Source of the DNA: Methanobrevibacter sp. TMH8
GTDB taxonomy: Archaea; Methanobacteriota; Methanobacteria; Methanobacteriales; Methanobacteriaceae
Direction: 5' to 3'
DNA length: 64,000 bases
Assembly (NCBI RefSeq): GCF_020148105.1
Contig: NZ_JAHLZE010000035.1
Location: forward strand, 26,993 to 90,992
The notes under the pieces are model-generated. The model saw only the letters and a list, made by a program, of their open reading frames with translations, was not told the DNA's origin and ran no database searches. Every line of letters starts with the position of its first letter. Positions within the stretch are counted from its first letter, which is position 1. A program made the position numbers and the translations under genes. Shown one piece after another: positions 19,696-30,303 of the stretch.

Positions 19696-20701
19696 TCAAT
19701 ACATCTTGTTATAATTATTATTTATAGATTTTTTGTTACATTTTTCTTTTTCTATAATTTTTATTATTTTTTTCATATCTTTATATTTCAATATTTTTTT
19801 ATTTTTATATTTTTTATAAACAGAATTATTTATTTATAAAGATTAATATTTTATTATAACAATAGTAAAGTTTATTATGTTGAAGGTACAAAATTAGTAT
19901 TATTAAATCATATAGAATAAACTGAATAATTATATATAATATAAATATTTATAAAAATTAGAATATAAATTGGAATATGTTTTAATATATTTATTTTAAA
20001 TTGTTTTTGTAACTTTATTTAGAATTAAAGAATATTATCGTGAAAATTAGAATGATTTAAGTTAATAATACTTTAATAGAACTTTCAAAATGCTTTAATA
20101 CTATCAATGCTAGTTTTTGACTAATTATGATTCAATCAGAGCTAGATGATTTGATATTAAAATTATTAATTAATTTAATCTATGTTGTTTAAATTTGTTT
20201 AAATTTAGATTAATTTGTTTATATTAACTAGATTTTGTTTAGAATTAGTTTAATATTTTTTAATATCTACAATTTGTTAATTATTTGAAAAAAATATAAA
20301 GTTATAGAAAAGATTATATATATTGTAGAACATATAATAATAATACTTAGACAATATATTGTTAAATTAGAATATGATTAGTTCTGATTATTAATGTGAT
20401 TAATAACACTAATTTAATATTTTTGTTGTTTAAGCAATTAATGGATTTTAATTGAATCATACTAATTTTTATGATATTTAACATTTTATTATTATTAAAA
20501 TTTGATTTAAATTTAATATTCAAATAATGCTTTCTGGAATTCTATTATAAATTAGTAATGATTATAAATCATCAGTAATGATTATAAATTAAATATTATT
20601 ATAATATAAATCATCTAATTGGTGATCTTTTCCTGAAATTCATTATATATAATTTATTCACTATTATTATAAATTTACTATATCACATGAGGTGTTGTTA
20701 G
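19696..20701 (+). other. Kilobase-long AT-rich intergenic region
   Basis: About 1 kb separates coaBC from psmB. The first 120 bases are T-rich and could terminate coaBC. The rest has no open frame of note and no GC-rich island. A duplicated phrase, AGTAATGATTATAAAT, occurs at 20552-20567 and again at 20575-20590. A short non-coding transcript cannot be excluded by eye. The promoter of psmB is expected in the last 60 bases, before the GAGGTG Shine-Dalgarno. Confidence 0.4.
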
Positions 20702-21334
20702 ATGAATGATAAAAACACAATAGACACATTAGAAGGAACTACAACTGTTGGTATTACTTGTACTGATGGAGTTGTCTTCGCAAGCGAAAGAAGAGCTAGT
20801 ATGGGAAATTTAATAGCTCACAAAGTCGCAGAAAAAATATTCAAAATTGATGATCATATTGCCGCCACTATAGCAGGATCTGTTGCAGATGCACAAAGTT
20901 TAATGAAAGTTATTAGTGCTGAAGTTTCTTTATATAAAATGAGAAATGGAGAAACTATTAGTATTGAATCTGCTTCAGCTTTAGCTGCAAATATTTTACA
21001 TTCTTCCCCATTATATGTTCAAACTCTTCTTGGAGGAGTGGATGAGGAAGGAGCTTCAATTTATTCCCTTGACCCTGCAGGAGGCATGATTAAGGATTCT
21101 TTCATATCTACTGGTTCTGGTTCTACATTTTCTTATGGTGTATTAGAAGACAGAGTTAAAGAAGGTATTACTGTTGAAGAAGGTGTCGATGTGGCTGTAA
21201 GGGCCATAAGATCAGCTATGGAACGTGATACTTATTCTGGAAATGGTATTTTAGTAGCTACTGTTACTAAAGATAAAGGCTTTGAAATGTTATCAAAAGA
21301 AGAAGTTGAAGCTAAATTAAAAGAAATTAGCTAA
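20702..21334 (+). CDS. psmB: Proteasome beta subunit
   Basis: This is the catalytic subunit of the archaeal 20S proteasome. A 12-residue propeptide ending in LEG precedes the N-terminal nucleophile Thr (T13 of the precursor, TTTVGI). Counting from that Thr, Glu17 and Lys33 of the catalytic set are present (ASERRASMGN and AHKVAEK). GTSGSGS-type loops are represented by FISTGSGSTFSYG. The GAGGTGTTGTTAG leader supports the ATG. The order psmB, aCPSF1, purM, malate/sulfolactate dehydrogenase and comDE is conserved in Methanothermobacter. Confidence 0.95.
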   Translation: MNDKNTIDTLEGTTTVGITCTDGVVFASERRASMGNLIAHKVAEKIFKIDDHIAATIAGSVADAQSLMKVISAEVSLYKMRNGETISIESASALAANILHSSPLYVQTLLGGVDEEGASIYSLDPAGGMIKDSFISTGSGSTFSYGVLEDRVKEGITVEEGVDVAVRAIRSAMERDTYSGNGILVATVTKDKGFEMLSKEEVEAKLKEIS

Positions 21335-21370
21335 GTTAGCTAATTTTAATTTTTTACCATTGAATATTAT

Positions 21371-21530
21371 TTAGATTTATTTAGATTTATTTAAATTTAT
21401 TTTAAAATCATCAAATGATTAATAAAAAATTATTTAAAGTTTTTTATTTTTATTTATTCTTATTTATTTCTATTTAAATTCATTTAGATTTATTTAGACT
21501 TATATAGATTTATATAGATTTATTTAGATT
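21371..21530 (+). repeat. 10-bp-period TTTAGATTTA repeats downstream of psmB
   Basis: Two imperfect arrays share the same unit in 10-base register: three copies at 21371-21400 (TTAGATTTAT twice, then TTAAATTTAT) and five copies at 21481-21530 (CATTTAGATT, TATTTAGACT, TATATAGATT twice, TATTTAGATT). They lie in the 519-base gap between psmB and the aCPSF1 gene. The rest of the gap is plain A/T-rich DNA with no gene seen. Confidence 0.7.
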
Positions 21531-21853
21531 ATTTAAGTTTATTTAGAGATTATTTTATAAAATATTTTAAAATCATTAGATATTATTAGAGTTATTAGAC
21601 TTTAATAAACATTAATAGACATTATTATAAATTATTATAAATTATTAAAGATTATTAAAAATTACTAGATATTATCATGGAAATTATTTAAAAATTTATT
21701 AAAACTTATTTTATTTAATGTGTGATAGAAAAGACTTGGGCAAACAAAATATTATTATATAATTAAGCTATTTTCACAAGGGCTATTTTGTTAAATCAAA
21801 TAATTATTGTTTAAACCAAGATTTTTACACATCTATTTTTCAAAAGTGATTAT

Positions 21854-23758
21854 ATGACTTCAGAAATTCTCGAAGAAATCAAAAAAACAATTGTACAAAG
21901 ATTGCCTGAAAGAGTACAGGTAGCTAAAGTCGAATTTGAAGGACCGGAAGTTGTTATTTATACTAAAAATCCTGAAATAATAACTGAAAATGGCGATTTA
22001 ATAAGAAATTTAGCTAAAGATTTAAGAAAACGGATAATTATTCGTTCTGATAAATCTGTACTTTTAGATCCTGAAAAAACAATTGATAAAATACATGAAA
22101 TTGTACCAGAAGAAGCTAAAATTACTAATATTTCATTTGACGAAGTTACATGTGAGGTTATAATTGAAGCTAAAAAGCCTGGTCTTGTTATTGGAAAATA
22201 TGGAGTTACTTCTAGAGAAATTGTTAAAAATACTGGTTGGGCTCCAAAAATTCTAAGAACTCCTCCAATATCTTCTGAAATTATTGAAAGGGTTAGAAAC
22301 ACTCTTAAACACAATAGTAAAGAGCGAAAGAAGATACTTCAAGATCTTGGTGCTAGGATTCATCAAGGATCTAAATATGAAAATGAATGGGCAAGATTAA
22401 CTTCCATGGGCGGATTTAGGGAAGTAGGAAGATCTTGTATGCTCCTTCAAACTCCAAATAGTCGAGTACTTCTTGATTGTGGGGTTAATGTTGCAGGTGA
22501 CGAAAAAAATGCTTATCCTTTTCTCAATGTGCCTGAATTTTCATTAGCTGATCTTGATGCAGTTGTAGTTTCTCATGCTCATTTGGATCATACTGGATTT
22601 TTACCTTATCTTTATCATTATGGTTATGAGGGCCCTATCTATTGTACAACACCTACTAGGGATCTTATGACTTTATTACAAATGGATCATATCGATATTG
22701 CACATAGGGAAGATGATCCATTACCTTTCAACATAAAACACGTTCAAAAAAGTATAAAACATACAATAACTCTTGATTATGGCGAAGTAACTGATATATC
22801 TCCTGATATACGTCTCACCCTTCACAATGCAGGACATATTCTTGGTTCAGCTATGGCTCATATGCATATTGGGGATGGTCAGCATAATATGGTTTATACT
22901 GGAGACTTCAAATATGAAAGAAGTAGACTTTTAGAACCTGCTACTGTAAGATTCCCTAGAGTAGAAACTGTTGTTATGGAAAGTACTTATGGTGGTCATG
23001 AAGATGTTCAACCTTCTAGGAATAATGCTGAAAAGCAAATGATGAAAACTATTTATAAAACTCTTAAACGTGGAGGGAAAGTTCTTCTCCCAGTATTTGC
23101 TGTAGGAAGGGCACAAGAGTTAATGATTGTTCTAGAAGAATATATGCGTCATGGAATGATTGAAGAAGTGCCTATTTATATTGATGGGATGATTTGGGAA
23201 GCTACAGCTATTCATACTGCAAGACCTGAATATTTAAGTAAAGATCTTAGGGATCAAATATTCCATATGGGAAGAAACCCATTTATTTCAGAAGCTTTCC
23301 ATAAAGTTCAAAATATCAATGAAAGAAAAGACTTAGTAGAAGGAGAGCCTTGTATTATTCTTTCAACTTCTGGTATGTTAACTGGGGGAAATTCTGTTGA
23401 ATACTTTAAATGGTTAAGTGAAGATGAAAAAAGTACTCTTATATTTGTAGGATATCAATCTGAAGGTTCTTTAGGACGAAGAATCCAAAAAGGCTGGAAA
23501 GAAATTCCATTAAAAGAAGAAGGAAAAACTAAAGTTTATAATGTTAAAATGGAGATTAAAACTATTGAAGGTTTCAGTGGACATTCTAACAGACGTCAAT
23601 TAATGGAATATGTTAAAAAACTTTCACCAAGACCTGAAAAAGTTATCATGTGTCACGGAGACGCATATAAAACTATGGATTTAGCTTCTAGTGTTCATAG
23701 AAGTTATAAAATTGAAACTAAAACTCCTCTTAACCTAGAATGTACTAGAATTCAATAA
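21854..23758 (+). CDS. fttA: aCPSF1/FttA, archaeal transcription termination ribonuclease
   Basis: The 634-residue protein is the archaeal CPSF1 of the beta-CASP metallo-beta-lactamase family, known to cleave nascent RNA and terminate transcription at U-rich sites. An N-terminal double KH region carries GLVIGKYG at residues 110-117. The nuclease core has HAHLDH with H241, H243, D245 and H246. Later motifs include [33 protein letters not shown] and the closing CHGD. The ATG follows AAGTGAT. All catalytic residues appear intact. Several T-rich tracts in this window (see terminators) are plausible substrates. Confidence 0.95.
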   Translation: MTSEILEEIKKTIVQRLPERVQVAKVEFEGPEVVIYTKNPEIITENGDLIRNLAKDLRKRIIIRSDKSVLLDPEKTIDKIHEIVPEEAKITNISFDEVTCEVIIEAKKPGLVIGKYGVTSREIVKNTGWAPKILRTPPISSEIIERVRNTLKHNSKERKKILQDLGARIHQGSKYENEWARLTSMGGFREVGRSCMLLQTPNSRVLLDCGVNVAGDEKNAYPFLNVPEFSLADLDAVVVSHAHLDHTGFLPYLYHYGYEGPIYCTTPTRDLMTLLQMDHIDIAHREDDPLPFNIKHVQKSIKHTITLDYGEVTDISPDIRLTLHNAGHILGSAMAHMHIGDGQHNMVYTGDFKYERSRLLEPATVRFPRVETVVMESTYGGHEDVQPSRNNAEKQMMKTIYKTLKRGGKVLLPVFAVGRAQELMIVLEEYMRHGMIEEVPIYIDGMIWEATAIHTARPEYLSKDLRDQIFHMGRNPFISEAFHKVQNINERKDLVEGEPCIILSTSGMLTGGNSVEYFKWLSEDEKSTLIFVGYQSEGSLGRRIQKGWKEIPLKEEGKTKVYNVKMEIKTIEGFSGHSNRRQLMEYVKKLSPRPEKVIMCHGDAYKTMDLASSVHRSYKIETKTPLNLECTRIQ

Positions 23759-24049
23759 TAACATAAAAATAATATTATTATATTGATATTATAAAAATTA
23801 GATAGTGTATAAATATTGCATAATAATTATAAATATTATAAATAATATAAAAAACATAGATATTAGTGTTATAATTTTATGCTATAAAAAATTTGTATTA
23901 TAAAATTTATGTTTTAAAATATTTGAATAATATTTTGAATATATTATTATAACTATATTAGATATTATTAGATATTGTATTTGATTAGATATTATATTTG
24001 AAAGATTAAACTATAGATTAAAAAATTTTATTTTAAAAATGGTGTGGAA

Positions 24050-25075
24050 ATGGTTAACTATTCCGAATCTGGTGTTGACATTAATCTTGAAGAAGTTACA
24101 GTTGCAAAATTAGCAGAAAAACTAAAACCAACTTTAAAATACAGAGATATAATTACTGAAAGTGGACATTTTGCTGCATTAGTCAAAATGGGTAATCGTG
24201 CAATAGCAATGAGTACTGATGGTGTTGGTAGTAAAATTTTAGTTGCTAAAATGATGGAAAAGTATGATACTGTTGGAATTGATTGTATAGCTATGGTTGT
24301 AAATGATATACTGTGCGTGGGTGCTGAACCAATAGCTTTAGTTGATTATTTAGCTGTTGAGGAACCTAATCCTGAAATCGCTGAAGAAATAGCTAAAGGT
24401 CTTGCTGAAGGAGCAGAACTATCTAAAATAGCTATCATAGGTGGAGAAACTGCTTCACTTCCAGAAATTGTTAATGATTTTGATTTAGCTGGAACTGGAA
24501 TTGGATTTGTAGATATTGATAAAATTATAACTGGAGAATCTATTGTTGAAGATGATGTACTAATTGGTATTAGAAGTAGTGGTATTCACAGCAATGGGTT
24601 AAGTTTAGCTAGAAAAGCTCTTCTTGAAAATCATAAGTTTAAAGTTACTGATTCTCTTCTAGATAATTCTGAAATTACAATTGGTGAAGAATTATTAAGA
24701 CCAACTGAATTATATGTAGAACCTATTGTAAATTTACTTAAAGAAGACTTTGATATTAAAGGTTTAGCTCATATTACTGGTGGAGGATTTACTAACCTTA
24801 AAAGACTGAATAAAGAAGTAGGTTTTGATATTTATAATCTCCCTGAACCTCAAGAAATATTCAAATTAATATATAATCAAAATGTTCCTTTAGAAGAAAT
24901 GTATAAAGTATTCAATATGGGAATTGGATTTGTAGTTGTTGCTAAAGAAAAGGATACTGAAAAAATATTAAATACTTTAAATAAGTATTGTGAATCTTAT
25001 AAGATTGGAAAAGTAACTTCTAATTCAAATGAAATCAAGATTAAGACATTTGAAAATACTGAAATTATATATTAA
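24050..25075 (+). CDS. purM: Phosphoribosylformylglycinamidine cyclo-ligase
   Basis: PurM closes the imidazole ring to give AIR in purine synthesis, using ATP. Family motifs include MSTDGVGSKILVA, DCIAMVVNDILC, GGETASLP, GIHSNGLSLAR and HITGGGFTNLKR. The product is 341 residues, the usual length. A GTG at 24044 overlaps the GGTGTGG Shine-Dalgarno, so the ATG at 24050 (MVNYSESGVD) is taken as start. It has the same leader layout as the next gene. Confidence 0.94.
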   Translation: MVNYSESGVDINLEEVTVAKLAEKLKPTLKYRDIITESGHFAALVKMGNRAIAMSTDGVGSKILVAKMMEKYDTVGIDCIAMVVNDILCVGAEPIALVDYLAVEEPNPEIAEEIAKGLAEGAELSKIAIIGGETASLPEIVNDFDLAGTGIGFVDIDKIITGESIVEDDVLIGIRSSGIHSNGLSLARKALLENHKFKVTDSLLDNSEITIGEELLRPTELYVEPIVNLLKEDFDIKGLAHITGGGFTNLKRLNKEVGFDIYNLPEPQEIFKLIYNQNVPLEEMYKVFNMGIGFVVVAKEKDTEKILNTLNKYCESYKIGKVTSNSNEIKIKTFENTEIIY

Positions 25076-25251
25076 TTATATATTAATTACAATTATTATT
25101 TAATTATCACTAAAATATCCAATAATAAATAAATTTATTCATATGTTTATTGGAAATATTTTAAATAATTTAAATTACTTTTAAAACTATTAAAATTATT
25201 TTTAAACTATTAAAAAATTATTAATATTATTAAATTTAAAAAGGTGTGGTC

Positions 25252-26280
25252 ATGATATTAACAGCAGAAAAAGAAAAATCACTTATAATAGAAATTTTGA
25301 CTAAATTAGGTTTAAGTGAAGAAGATGCTGGAATTGTAGCTAAAGCTACTTTAGATGCTGATTTAAAAGGTTTTACTTCTCATGGAATTGGTAGATTTCC
25401 ACAATACATTCATGGAATTGAAAGTGGAAATATTTTAACTGATGGAGAAATTAAAATAGAAAAAGAAACTGAAGCAATGGCTTTAATAAATGGTAATCAT
25501 CTTTTTGGGCAGGTAGTAGCATATAAAGCTATGATGTTAGCTATTGAAAAAGCTAAAAAGGTTGGAATTGCTGCTGTAGGTACTCATGATTCTAACCATT
25601 TCGGTGTTACAGGCTTTTATTCTGATTTAGCTATAAAAAATGGAGTCATTGGTGTTGTTACAGCAAATACGGATCCTGCAATCGCTCCTTTAGGGGCAAA
25701 AGATCCAATAATAGGTACTAATCCAATTGCTATTGGTATTCCTGCAGAAGATACTTATATTGCTGTTGATATGGCTACTTCTGCTTCAGCAAGAGGTAAA
25801 CTATTAGAAGCGCAAAGAAAAGGTGAAAAAATACCTGAGAATGTAGCTTTAGATAGTGAAGGTAATCCTACAACTGATCCTACAGAGGCTTTAAAGGGTT
25901 CAATATTGCCTTTCGGTGCCCATAAAGGATATGCTCTTGCATTTATGATTGAATTAATGACAGGACCTTTAGTAAATGCAGCTTGTGGAATTGGGGTTAC
26001 TGGAACTGCTAATCATTCTAAAAAATGTACTAAAGGAGATCTTTTTATAGCTATAGATCCTTCTAAATTTGTTGATATGGATCAATTTAAGAGTGAAACA
26101 GAAGATTTTGTTGATCAAGTAAGGGCAAGTGGAGATACATTTGTTCCTGGCGATCTTGAAGTAAAAAACATAGCAAAAAATGAAAAATTTGGATTAAAAG
26201 TTGATGAAAAGCTTTATGCTAATTTAAACAAAATTTGTGAAAATTTAGAAATTGATTTTAAGGAATATATTTCTAATTAA
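25252..26280 (+). CDS. comC: L-sulfolactate dehydrogenase / malate dehydrogenase family (ComC)
   Basis: This 342-residue protein belongs to the LDH2/MDG family of NAD(P)-dependent 2-hydroxyacid dehydrogenases ([53 protein letters not shown]). In methanogens this family oxidises (R)/(S)-sulfolactate to sulfopyruvate for coenzyme M and can act on malate. The adjacent comD and comE genes strongly favour the coenzyme M role. The ATG at 25252 has the leader GGTGTGGTC. A GTG at 25246 lies within the ribosome binding site. Substrate preference cannot be read from sequence. Confidence 0.85.
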   Translation: MILTAEKEKSLIIEILTKLGLSEEDAGIVAKATLDADLKGFTSHGIGRFPQYIHGIESGNILTDGEIKIEKETEAMALINGNHLFGQVVAYKAMMLAIEKAKKVGIAAVGTHDSNHFGVTGFYSDLAIKNGVIGVVTANTDPAIAPLGAKDPIIGTNPIAIGIPAEDTYIAVDMATSASARGKLLEAQRKGEKIPENVALDSEGNPTTDPTEALKGSILPFGAHKGYALAFMIELMTGPLVNAACGIGVTGTANHSKKCTKGDLFIAIDPSKFVDMDQFKSETEDFVDQVRASGDTFVPGDLEVKNIAKNEKFGLKVDEKLYANLNKICENLEIDFKEYISN

Positions 26281-26498
26281 TTTATAAATTTTTTTAATTA
26301 ATTTTTAATCATTATTTATTAATTATTATAATTATTATTATTTTAATTGCTTATTTTATTTTATTTTTTCATGATTAATGGCAATATTATCTAAAAATAT
26401 CTATTAAAATGAAATATAATAATTAAAATGTATTTATTAAATAAATTTAATATATATCTAATATATATTTAATATAATTGATTTATTGAGGTTATTTT

Positions 26499-26990
26499 GT
26501 GGACAGTAGTGAAGCAGTATATCAAGGATTAAAATCAGCTGGAATAGATTTTATTGTTAGTGTTCCTTGTATTAATTTGGGGAAAATCCTTGAACTAATT
26601 GATGATGATGAAGAAATCACACATGTTCCAGTTACAAGAGAAGAAGAAGGACTTGGAATATGTGCTGGTGCCTACTTTGGAGGTAAAAAAACTGCTATTT
26701 TAATGCAAAACTCCGGTTTAGGAAATTGTGTAAATGCTTTAGGATCTCTTTTTCAGTTATATTCTTTACCTTTGGTAATGATAATGAGTCACAGAGGAAC
26801 AGAAGGAGAACCTATTATTGGACAAGTCCCTATGGGTAAAGCTACTCCAAAAGTTTTAGAAGCAATGGAACTAAAATATGTTAATCCAAAGAATAGTATT
26901 GATGCAAAAGATATAATATCTAATTCATGGAAAATATCAGTTAAGGAAAAAAGTCCTATTTCTATACTATTGGATATTAATTATTGGTAA
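26499..26990 (+). CDS. comD: Sulfopyruvate decarboxylase subunit alpha
   Basis: ComD and ComE together decarboxylate sulfopyruvate to sulfoacetaldehyde in coenzyme M synthesis. This 163-residue subunit corresponds to the N-terminal half of a TPP-dependent decarboxylase and includes the conserved Glu region [17 protein letters not shown] and [13 protein letters not shown]. Start is a GTG, five bases after GAGGTT at 26488-26493. It lies 71 bases before comE. Confidence 0.9.
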   Translation: MDSSEAVYQGLKSAGIDFIVSVPCINLGKILELIDDDEEITHVPVTREEEGLGICAGAYFGGKKTAILMQNSGLGNCVNALGSLFQLYSLPLVMIMSHRGTEGEPIIGQVPMGKATPKVLEAMELKYVNPKNSIDAKDIISNSWKISVKEKSPISILLDINYW

Positions 26991-27064
26991 ATCTTTTTAT
27001 AATTTTATAATTCTATAATTTTATAATTTTTAATATAATCTACTTATGAATTGAGGTTGTTATG

Positions 27065-27625
27065 ATGGAACGTTTTGATGGAATAAAAGACATAATGGAG
27101 TATGTTAATAATGAAATTGTTGTTTGTAACATAGGATTTCCATCTAGAGAACTTTACCAAATAAAAGATAGGGCTAAAAACTTTTACATGCTAGGATCTA
27201 TGGGGCTTGCTTCATCTATTGGATTGGGATTAGCTATTTCAAAAGATAATGAAGAAAATAAGAATGAAAAAGTTATAGTTTTTGATGGTGATGGGTCTGT
27301 TTTGATGAACATGGGATCCTTAGTAACAATATTCAATCAAAATCCTAAAAATTTGATTTTAATTGTTTTTGATAATGGTTGTTATGGATCTACAGGAAAT
27401 CAATGTACTTATGCTCAAAACATAGATCTTTTAGAAGTAGCAAAAGGAATTGGGTTTGAAAATTGTTATAATTATAAAGATATTGATTTTAGAGATATTT
27501 TAAAAAATGATCAAAAGAATTCTATTTTTATCCACTATAAAATAAATCCTGGAAATGCTGATTCTCCAATCATAGATATGTCTCCTGAAGAAATAAGAGA
27601 TAGATTTTTGGAATCTATTAAATAG
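27065..27625 (+). CDS. comE: Sulfopyruvate decarboxylase subunit beta
   Basis: This TPP-binding half of the ComDE enzyme is 186 residues long. The cofactor motif is visible as GDGSVLMNMGSL followed by LIVFDNGCYGSTG, fitting the GDG-x(~25)-N pattern that holds Mg-TPP. Two ATGs are adjacent (27062 and 27065). The second has the better distance from GAGGTT at 27053-27058. It is followed by a strong T-rich tract and a convergent gene. Confidence 0.9.
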   Translation: MERFDGIKDIMEYVNNEIVVCNIGFPSRELYQIKDRAKNFYMLGSMGLASSIGLGLAISKDNEENKNEKVIVFDGDGSVLMNMGSLVTIFNQNPKNLILIVFDNGCYGSTGNQCTYAQNIDLLEVAKGIGFENCYNYKDIDFRDILKNDQKNSIFIHYKINPGNADSPIIDMSPEEIRDRFLESIK

Positions 27626-27675
27626 AATTTTCTATTAATTTCTATTTTATTAGTTTATTTTGAATAATTCATTTA

Positions 27676-27728
27676 GAATATTTTTTTTGAATATTTTTTT
27701 TGAATTTTTTGTTTTTGAATTTTTTTAA
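27676..27728 (+). terminator. U-rich terminator after comE with 13-bp duplication
   Basis: On the + strand, GAATATTTTTTTT occurs twice in tandem (27676-27688 and 27689-27701), followed by GAATTTTTTG and GAATTTTTTT. Runs of six to eight T downstream of a stop codon and ahead of a convergent gene fit archaeal U-tract termination. Confidence 0.65.
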
Positions 27729-27749
27729 GTATTTTATTATTCTATTAGT

Positions 27750-28169
27750 TTATTTTTTAGCTATAGTAAATCCATTACCAATCATTATTGCAATTACATT
27801 ATTTTGATCATCGGTAATATTTACTTGATATACGGAGATATTTCTCCCTTTATTTATGCATTTTGACTTTGCAATCAGCCAGTTCCCCTTGGTGCTTTTT
27901 AAATAGGATATATTACATGATTGGCCAACTGTATTGCCTACATCCGCCCCATGTAAATTATCTAAATTAGAATGTATTGCAAATGTAAAATCAGCGAGAG
28001 TGAAAATAGCTCCTCCATGAACTCCTCCTACTGCATTTCTGTGAATATCTTCAATTTCCATTTTACATTCTACAAAATCTTCATTTATTGATTCAATTTT
28101 AATTCCTGCACTTTTTGCAAAGTTATCATTAATAAAAAACTTTTTAACACGGTCTAAATCTAGTTTCAT
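27750..28169 (-). CDS. PaaI-family hotdog thioesterase
   Basis: The 139-residue protein has the hotdog-fold signature of PaaI/YbgC-type thioesterases, HRNAVGGVHGGAIFTLADFTFA near residues 43-64, in which the GGVHGG loop binds the CoA moiety. It probably hydrolyses an acyl-CoA, but the substrate is unknown. A strong AAGGAGA Shine-Dalgarno precedes the ATG. It is convergent with comE and separated by 141 bases from the GNAT gene upstream. Confidence 0.85.
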   Translation of the reverse strand: MKLDLDRVKKFFINDNFAKSAGIKIESINEDFVECKMEIEDIHRNAVGGVHGGAIFTLADFTFAIHSNLDNLHGADVGNTVGQSCNISYLKSTKGNWLIAKSKCINKGRNISVYQVNITDDQNNVIAIMIGNGFTIAKK

Positions 28170-28310
28170 TTCGATTCTCCTTGTTTCTGCCTAATAAGCT
28201 AAGCAAAATTGTTAAAAACTTATTATAATTAACTATAATGATAAAATATATATTTTACTATATTTTATTATTTTTCTATTATATTGTATATTTTATCAAT
28301 ATTAATTATA

Positions 28311-28874
28311 TTATGAATTGTTTCTTTCATTAAATTCTTTTTTTAATATATCCATATATACTTCGTCATAAACTTTATTATTTATAGGATATGCATCTCT
28401 TCGATGACCAATTGTTTTAAATCCAGAACTTTCATACATAGCTATGGCTTTCTCATTAAAATCAATAGTATATAACATAACATTATTTAAATTTAAGATA
28501 TTGAATGCAAATTTAAGTAGTAAATTAACAGATTCTTTTCCATATCCTTTTGATTGGAAAGATTTATCTAACAAAAGACCTAAAGTAGCTTTTCCATGGA
28601 CAAAATCTACATCATATAGTAATCCAATTCCAATAGCCTGCTCTTTTTCAGAAACATTTCCTTTTTTTACTATAACAAAGAAAAATTTATCATTACTATT
28701 ATTATAATCTTCAATATATTTTGCTTGTTCTTCCTCATTAAAAACAATATGACTTCTACCAAATGTTAAATTAATTTCAAAATCATTTAACCAATCATTG
28801 TATAAATTTAAATCTTCTTTTTGACTTAAACTTAAGAATATTCTATCTCCATCTAATTTATTAACATAAGTCAT
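28311..28874 (-). CDS. GNAT N-acetyltransferase, RimJ/RimL-like
   Basis: The 187-residue protein shows the GNAT acetyl-CoA loop as FQSKGYGKESVNLLLKFAF and the C-terminal NEKAIAMYESSGFKTIGHRRDAY typical of RimJ/RimL-type enzymes. The amine substrate is unknown. Its start codon overlaps the stop of the DUF2156 gene (ATGA at 28871-28874), so the two are translationally coupled, in an operon headed by a MarR regulator. Confidence 0.85.
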   Translation of the reverse strand: MTYVNKLDGDRIFLSLSQKEDLNLYNDWLNDFEINLTFGRSHIVFNEEEQAKYIEDYNNSNDKFFFVIVKKGNVSEKEQAIGIGLLYDVDFVHGKATLGLLLDKSFQSKGYGKESVNLLLKFAFNILNLNNVMLYTIDFNEKAIAMYESSGFKTIGHRRDAYPINNKVYDEVYMDILKKEFNERNNS

Positions 28875-29773
28875 AATTGGGCCTCTATTTTAGCTATATA
28901 TTTAGTTAATAATAAATCAGGACGATAGGTTAATTTGGCTTGTCTTAAACCTTCGATTCCAAGATCTTCTTCACGATTAATAAATTTGTAATCTGCCCAT
29001 TGTTTTTCGCAAAATTCTTGATTAATACAATTATATATTCCTTCAAAGTTAGTATTAGCTCTTTCTGAGTGTATAATGACCGTATCTTTAGTTAACTCTT
29101 CTCCAGTAGATACTCCAACTATTTCACCATCAACTCTAATTATGCATCCTTTGATGTTTAATTCAAATAGATTATCAAACATTTCTTCCATAGCTATAAT
29201 CTCATTTTTATCATTGTTGGAATTTTTAATAATATTTATAGTAAATTCTTTTGCTTCCATTAAATTTTTTGAATTAATTTCTTCATAAGTATAATTATAA
29301 TTTTCTCTAAATTTTTTAAGCCATCTACGTTTATTACGTAATTTAGAACCTGATAATGTAATTAATTTATTAGAAGTATAAATATAATCAAATGAATCTC
29401 TATCTTCTATTAATGTAAAATTTTCTAAAGTTCTTTCTAAACATTCTTTCATTTCAGGAAGTAATGGTTTAATAATTAAGGATTCTCCTTCTTTCTCAAA
29501 AATTTCTTTTATTAAAGATAAAGAATCTTTGATATTACACCCTCCATATGGAAAATGACAAAATGGTTTTTTACTATCTCTTAATTTGCCTTTTATACAC
29601 AAACAATTGTTAATTATTGCATATTCATATTCATATGTCTTTCTCCACATGAAAAGATTCGAAAAATTCTTTTCAGCATTATTGAAATCAGTTTTATTAA
29701 AATAATCGTCAAATATAGGTTTATCTGATAAAGTTATTGGTTTGAATTTCATGTCTCTCATTTTATCATTCAA
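28871..29773 (-). CDS. DUF2156 family protein (phosphatidylglycerol lysyltransferase C-terminal-like)
   Basis: The 300-residue protein resembles DUF2156, a GNAT-fold family related to the soluble domain of MprF-type aminoacyl-lipid transferases. Signature-like stretches are SGSKLRNKRRWLKKFRENY and INREEDLGIEGLRQAKLTYRP. No membrane domain is fused, so the acceptor need not be a lipid. It overlaps both neighbours by four bases (ATGA), giving a three-gene MarR-DUF2156-GNAT operon. The pairing of two acyl-transfer folds suggests modification of one target, which is inference only. Confidence 0.75.
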   Translation of the reverse strand: MNDKMRDMKFKPITLSDKPIFDDYFNKTDFNNAEKNFSNLFMWRKTYEYEYAIINNCLCIKGKLRDSKKPFCHFPYGGCNIKDSLSLIKEIFEKEGESLIIKPLLPEMKECLERTLENFTLIEDRDSFDYIYTSNKLITLSGSKLRNKRRWLKKFRENYNYTYEEINSKNLMEAKEFTINIIKNSNNDKNEIIAMEEMFDNLFELNIKGCIIRVDGEIVGVSTGEELTKDTVIIHSERANTNFEGIYNCINQEFCEKQWADYKFINREEDLGIEGLRQAKLTYRPDLLLTKYIAKIEAQL

Positions 29774-30225
29774 TCATTTTTTAGTAATTTTAATGAACTA
29801 ATACAGGCTTTATTTAATATTTTAAAAAGTTTTTCTTTTTCAATGTCAGAATTCTCACAGATATAATTTTCCCATTGGATTTCTTTTTCAATTATATCTT
29901 CAACTACTTTTTTACCTTTTTCTGTTAAGAATAGTTGGTAAGAACGTCTATTATTTTCATCAATTTTTTTAATGATTAACTTTTTATCTTCTAATATTCT
30001 AAGTGATCTTGATGCTCCACATTTATCAGTTCCACAAGATGAAGCTATCTTTCCTTGGATAGAACCTTCATCACGATAAATATGTAAAATCAATTCATAT
30101 TGATTGTAACTAACATTCTTTTCTTTTAAATAAGGACTTATGAATGCTTGATGAGCTTTATTAAGAATTAAAATATAGCAATTTAAATAATAACTCATAT
30201 AGTTTATATCTTTAATTTTTTCCAT
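29770..30225 (-). CDS. MarR-family transcriptional regulator
   Basis: The 151-residue protein has the winged helix-turn-helix layout of MarR: YNQYELILHIYRDEGSIQGKIASSCGTDKCGASRSLRILEDKKLIIKK at about residues 40-87, where a helix-turn-helix is followed by the wing DENNRRSYQLFLTEKGKK. It heads an operon with the DUF2156 and GNAT genes. Two palindromes at 30304-30335, immediately upstream of a TATA-like element, are the likely operators, so it probably controls its own operon. The paired cysteines in CGTDKCG may be a sensing site. Confidence 0.85.
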   Translation of the reverse strand: MEKIKDINYMSYYLNCYILILNKAHQAFISPYLKEKNVSYNQYELILHIYRDEGSIQGKIASSCGTDKCGASRSLRILEDKKLIIKKIDENNRRSYQLFLTEKGKKVVEDIIEKEIQWENYICENSDIEKEKLFKILNKACISSLKLLKND

Positions 30226-30248
30226 TTTAAAACTCGAAATTTATATTA

Positions 30249-30271
30249 CTTTATTTCATAATAAAATAAAG
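30249..30271 (-). other. Small inverted repeat in marR 5' leader
   Basis: CTTTATTT at 30249-30256 and AAATAAAG at 30264-30271 form an 8-bp stem with a 7-base loop between the marR promoter and start codon. It may be a leader hairpin or an extra operator half. Confidence 0.4.
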
Positions 30272-30303
30272 CATAAATTAATATTGTTTTTCATAATATA
30301 TAA

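Noticed and set aside
21361..21545. CRISPR-like repeat array
   Set aside because: Units are 10 bases with no unique spacers; this is a simple phased A/T repeat.
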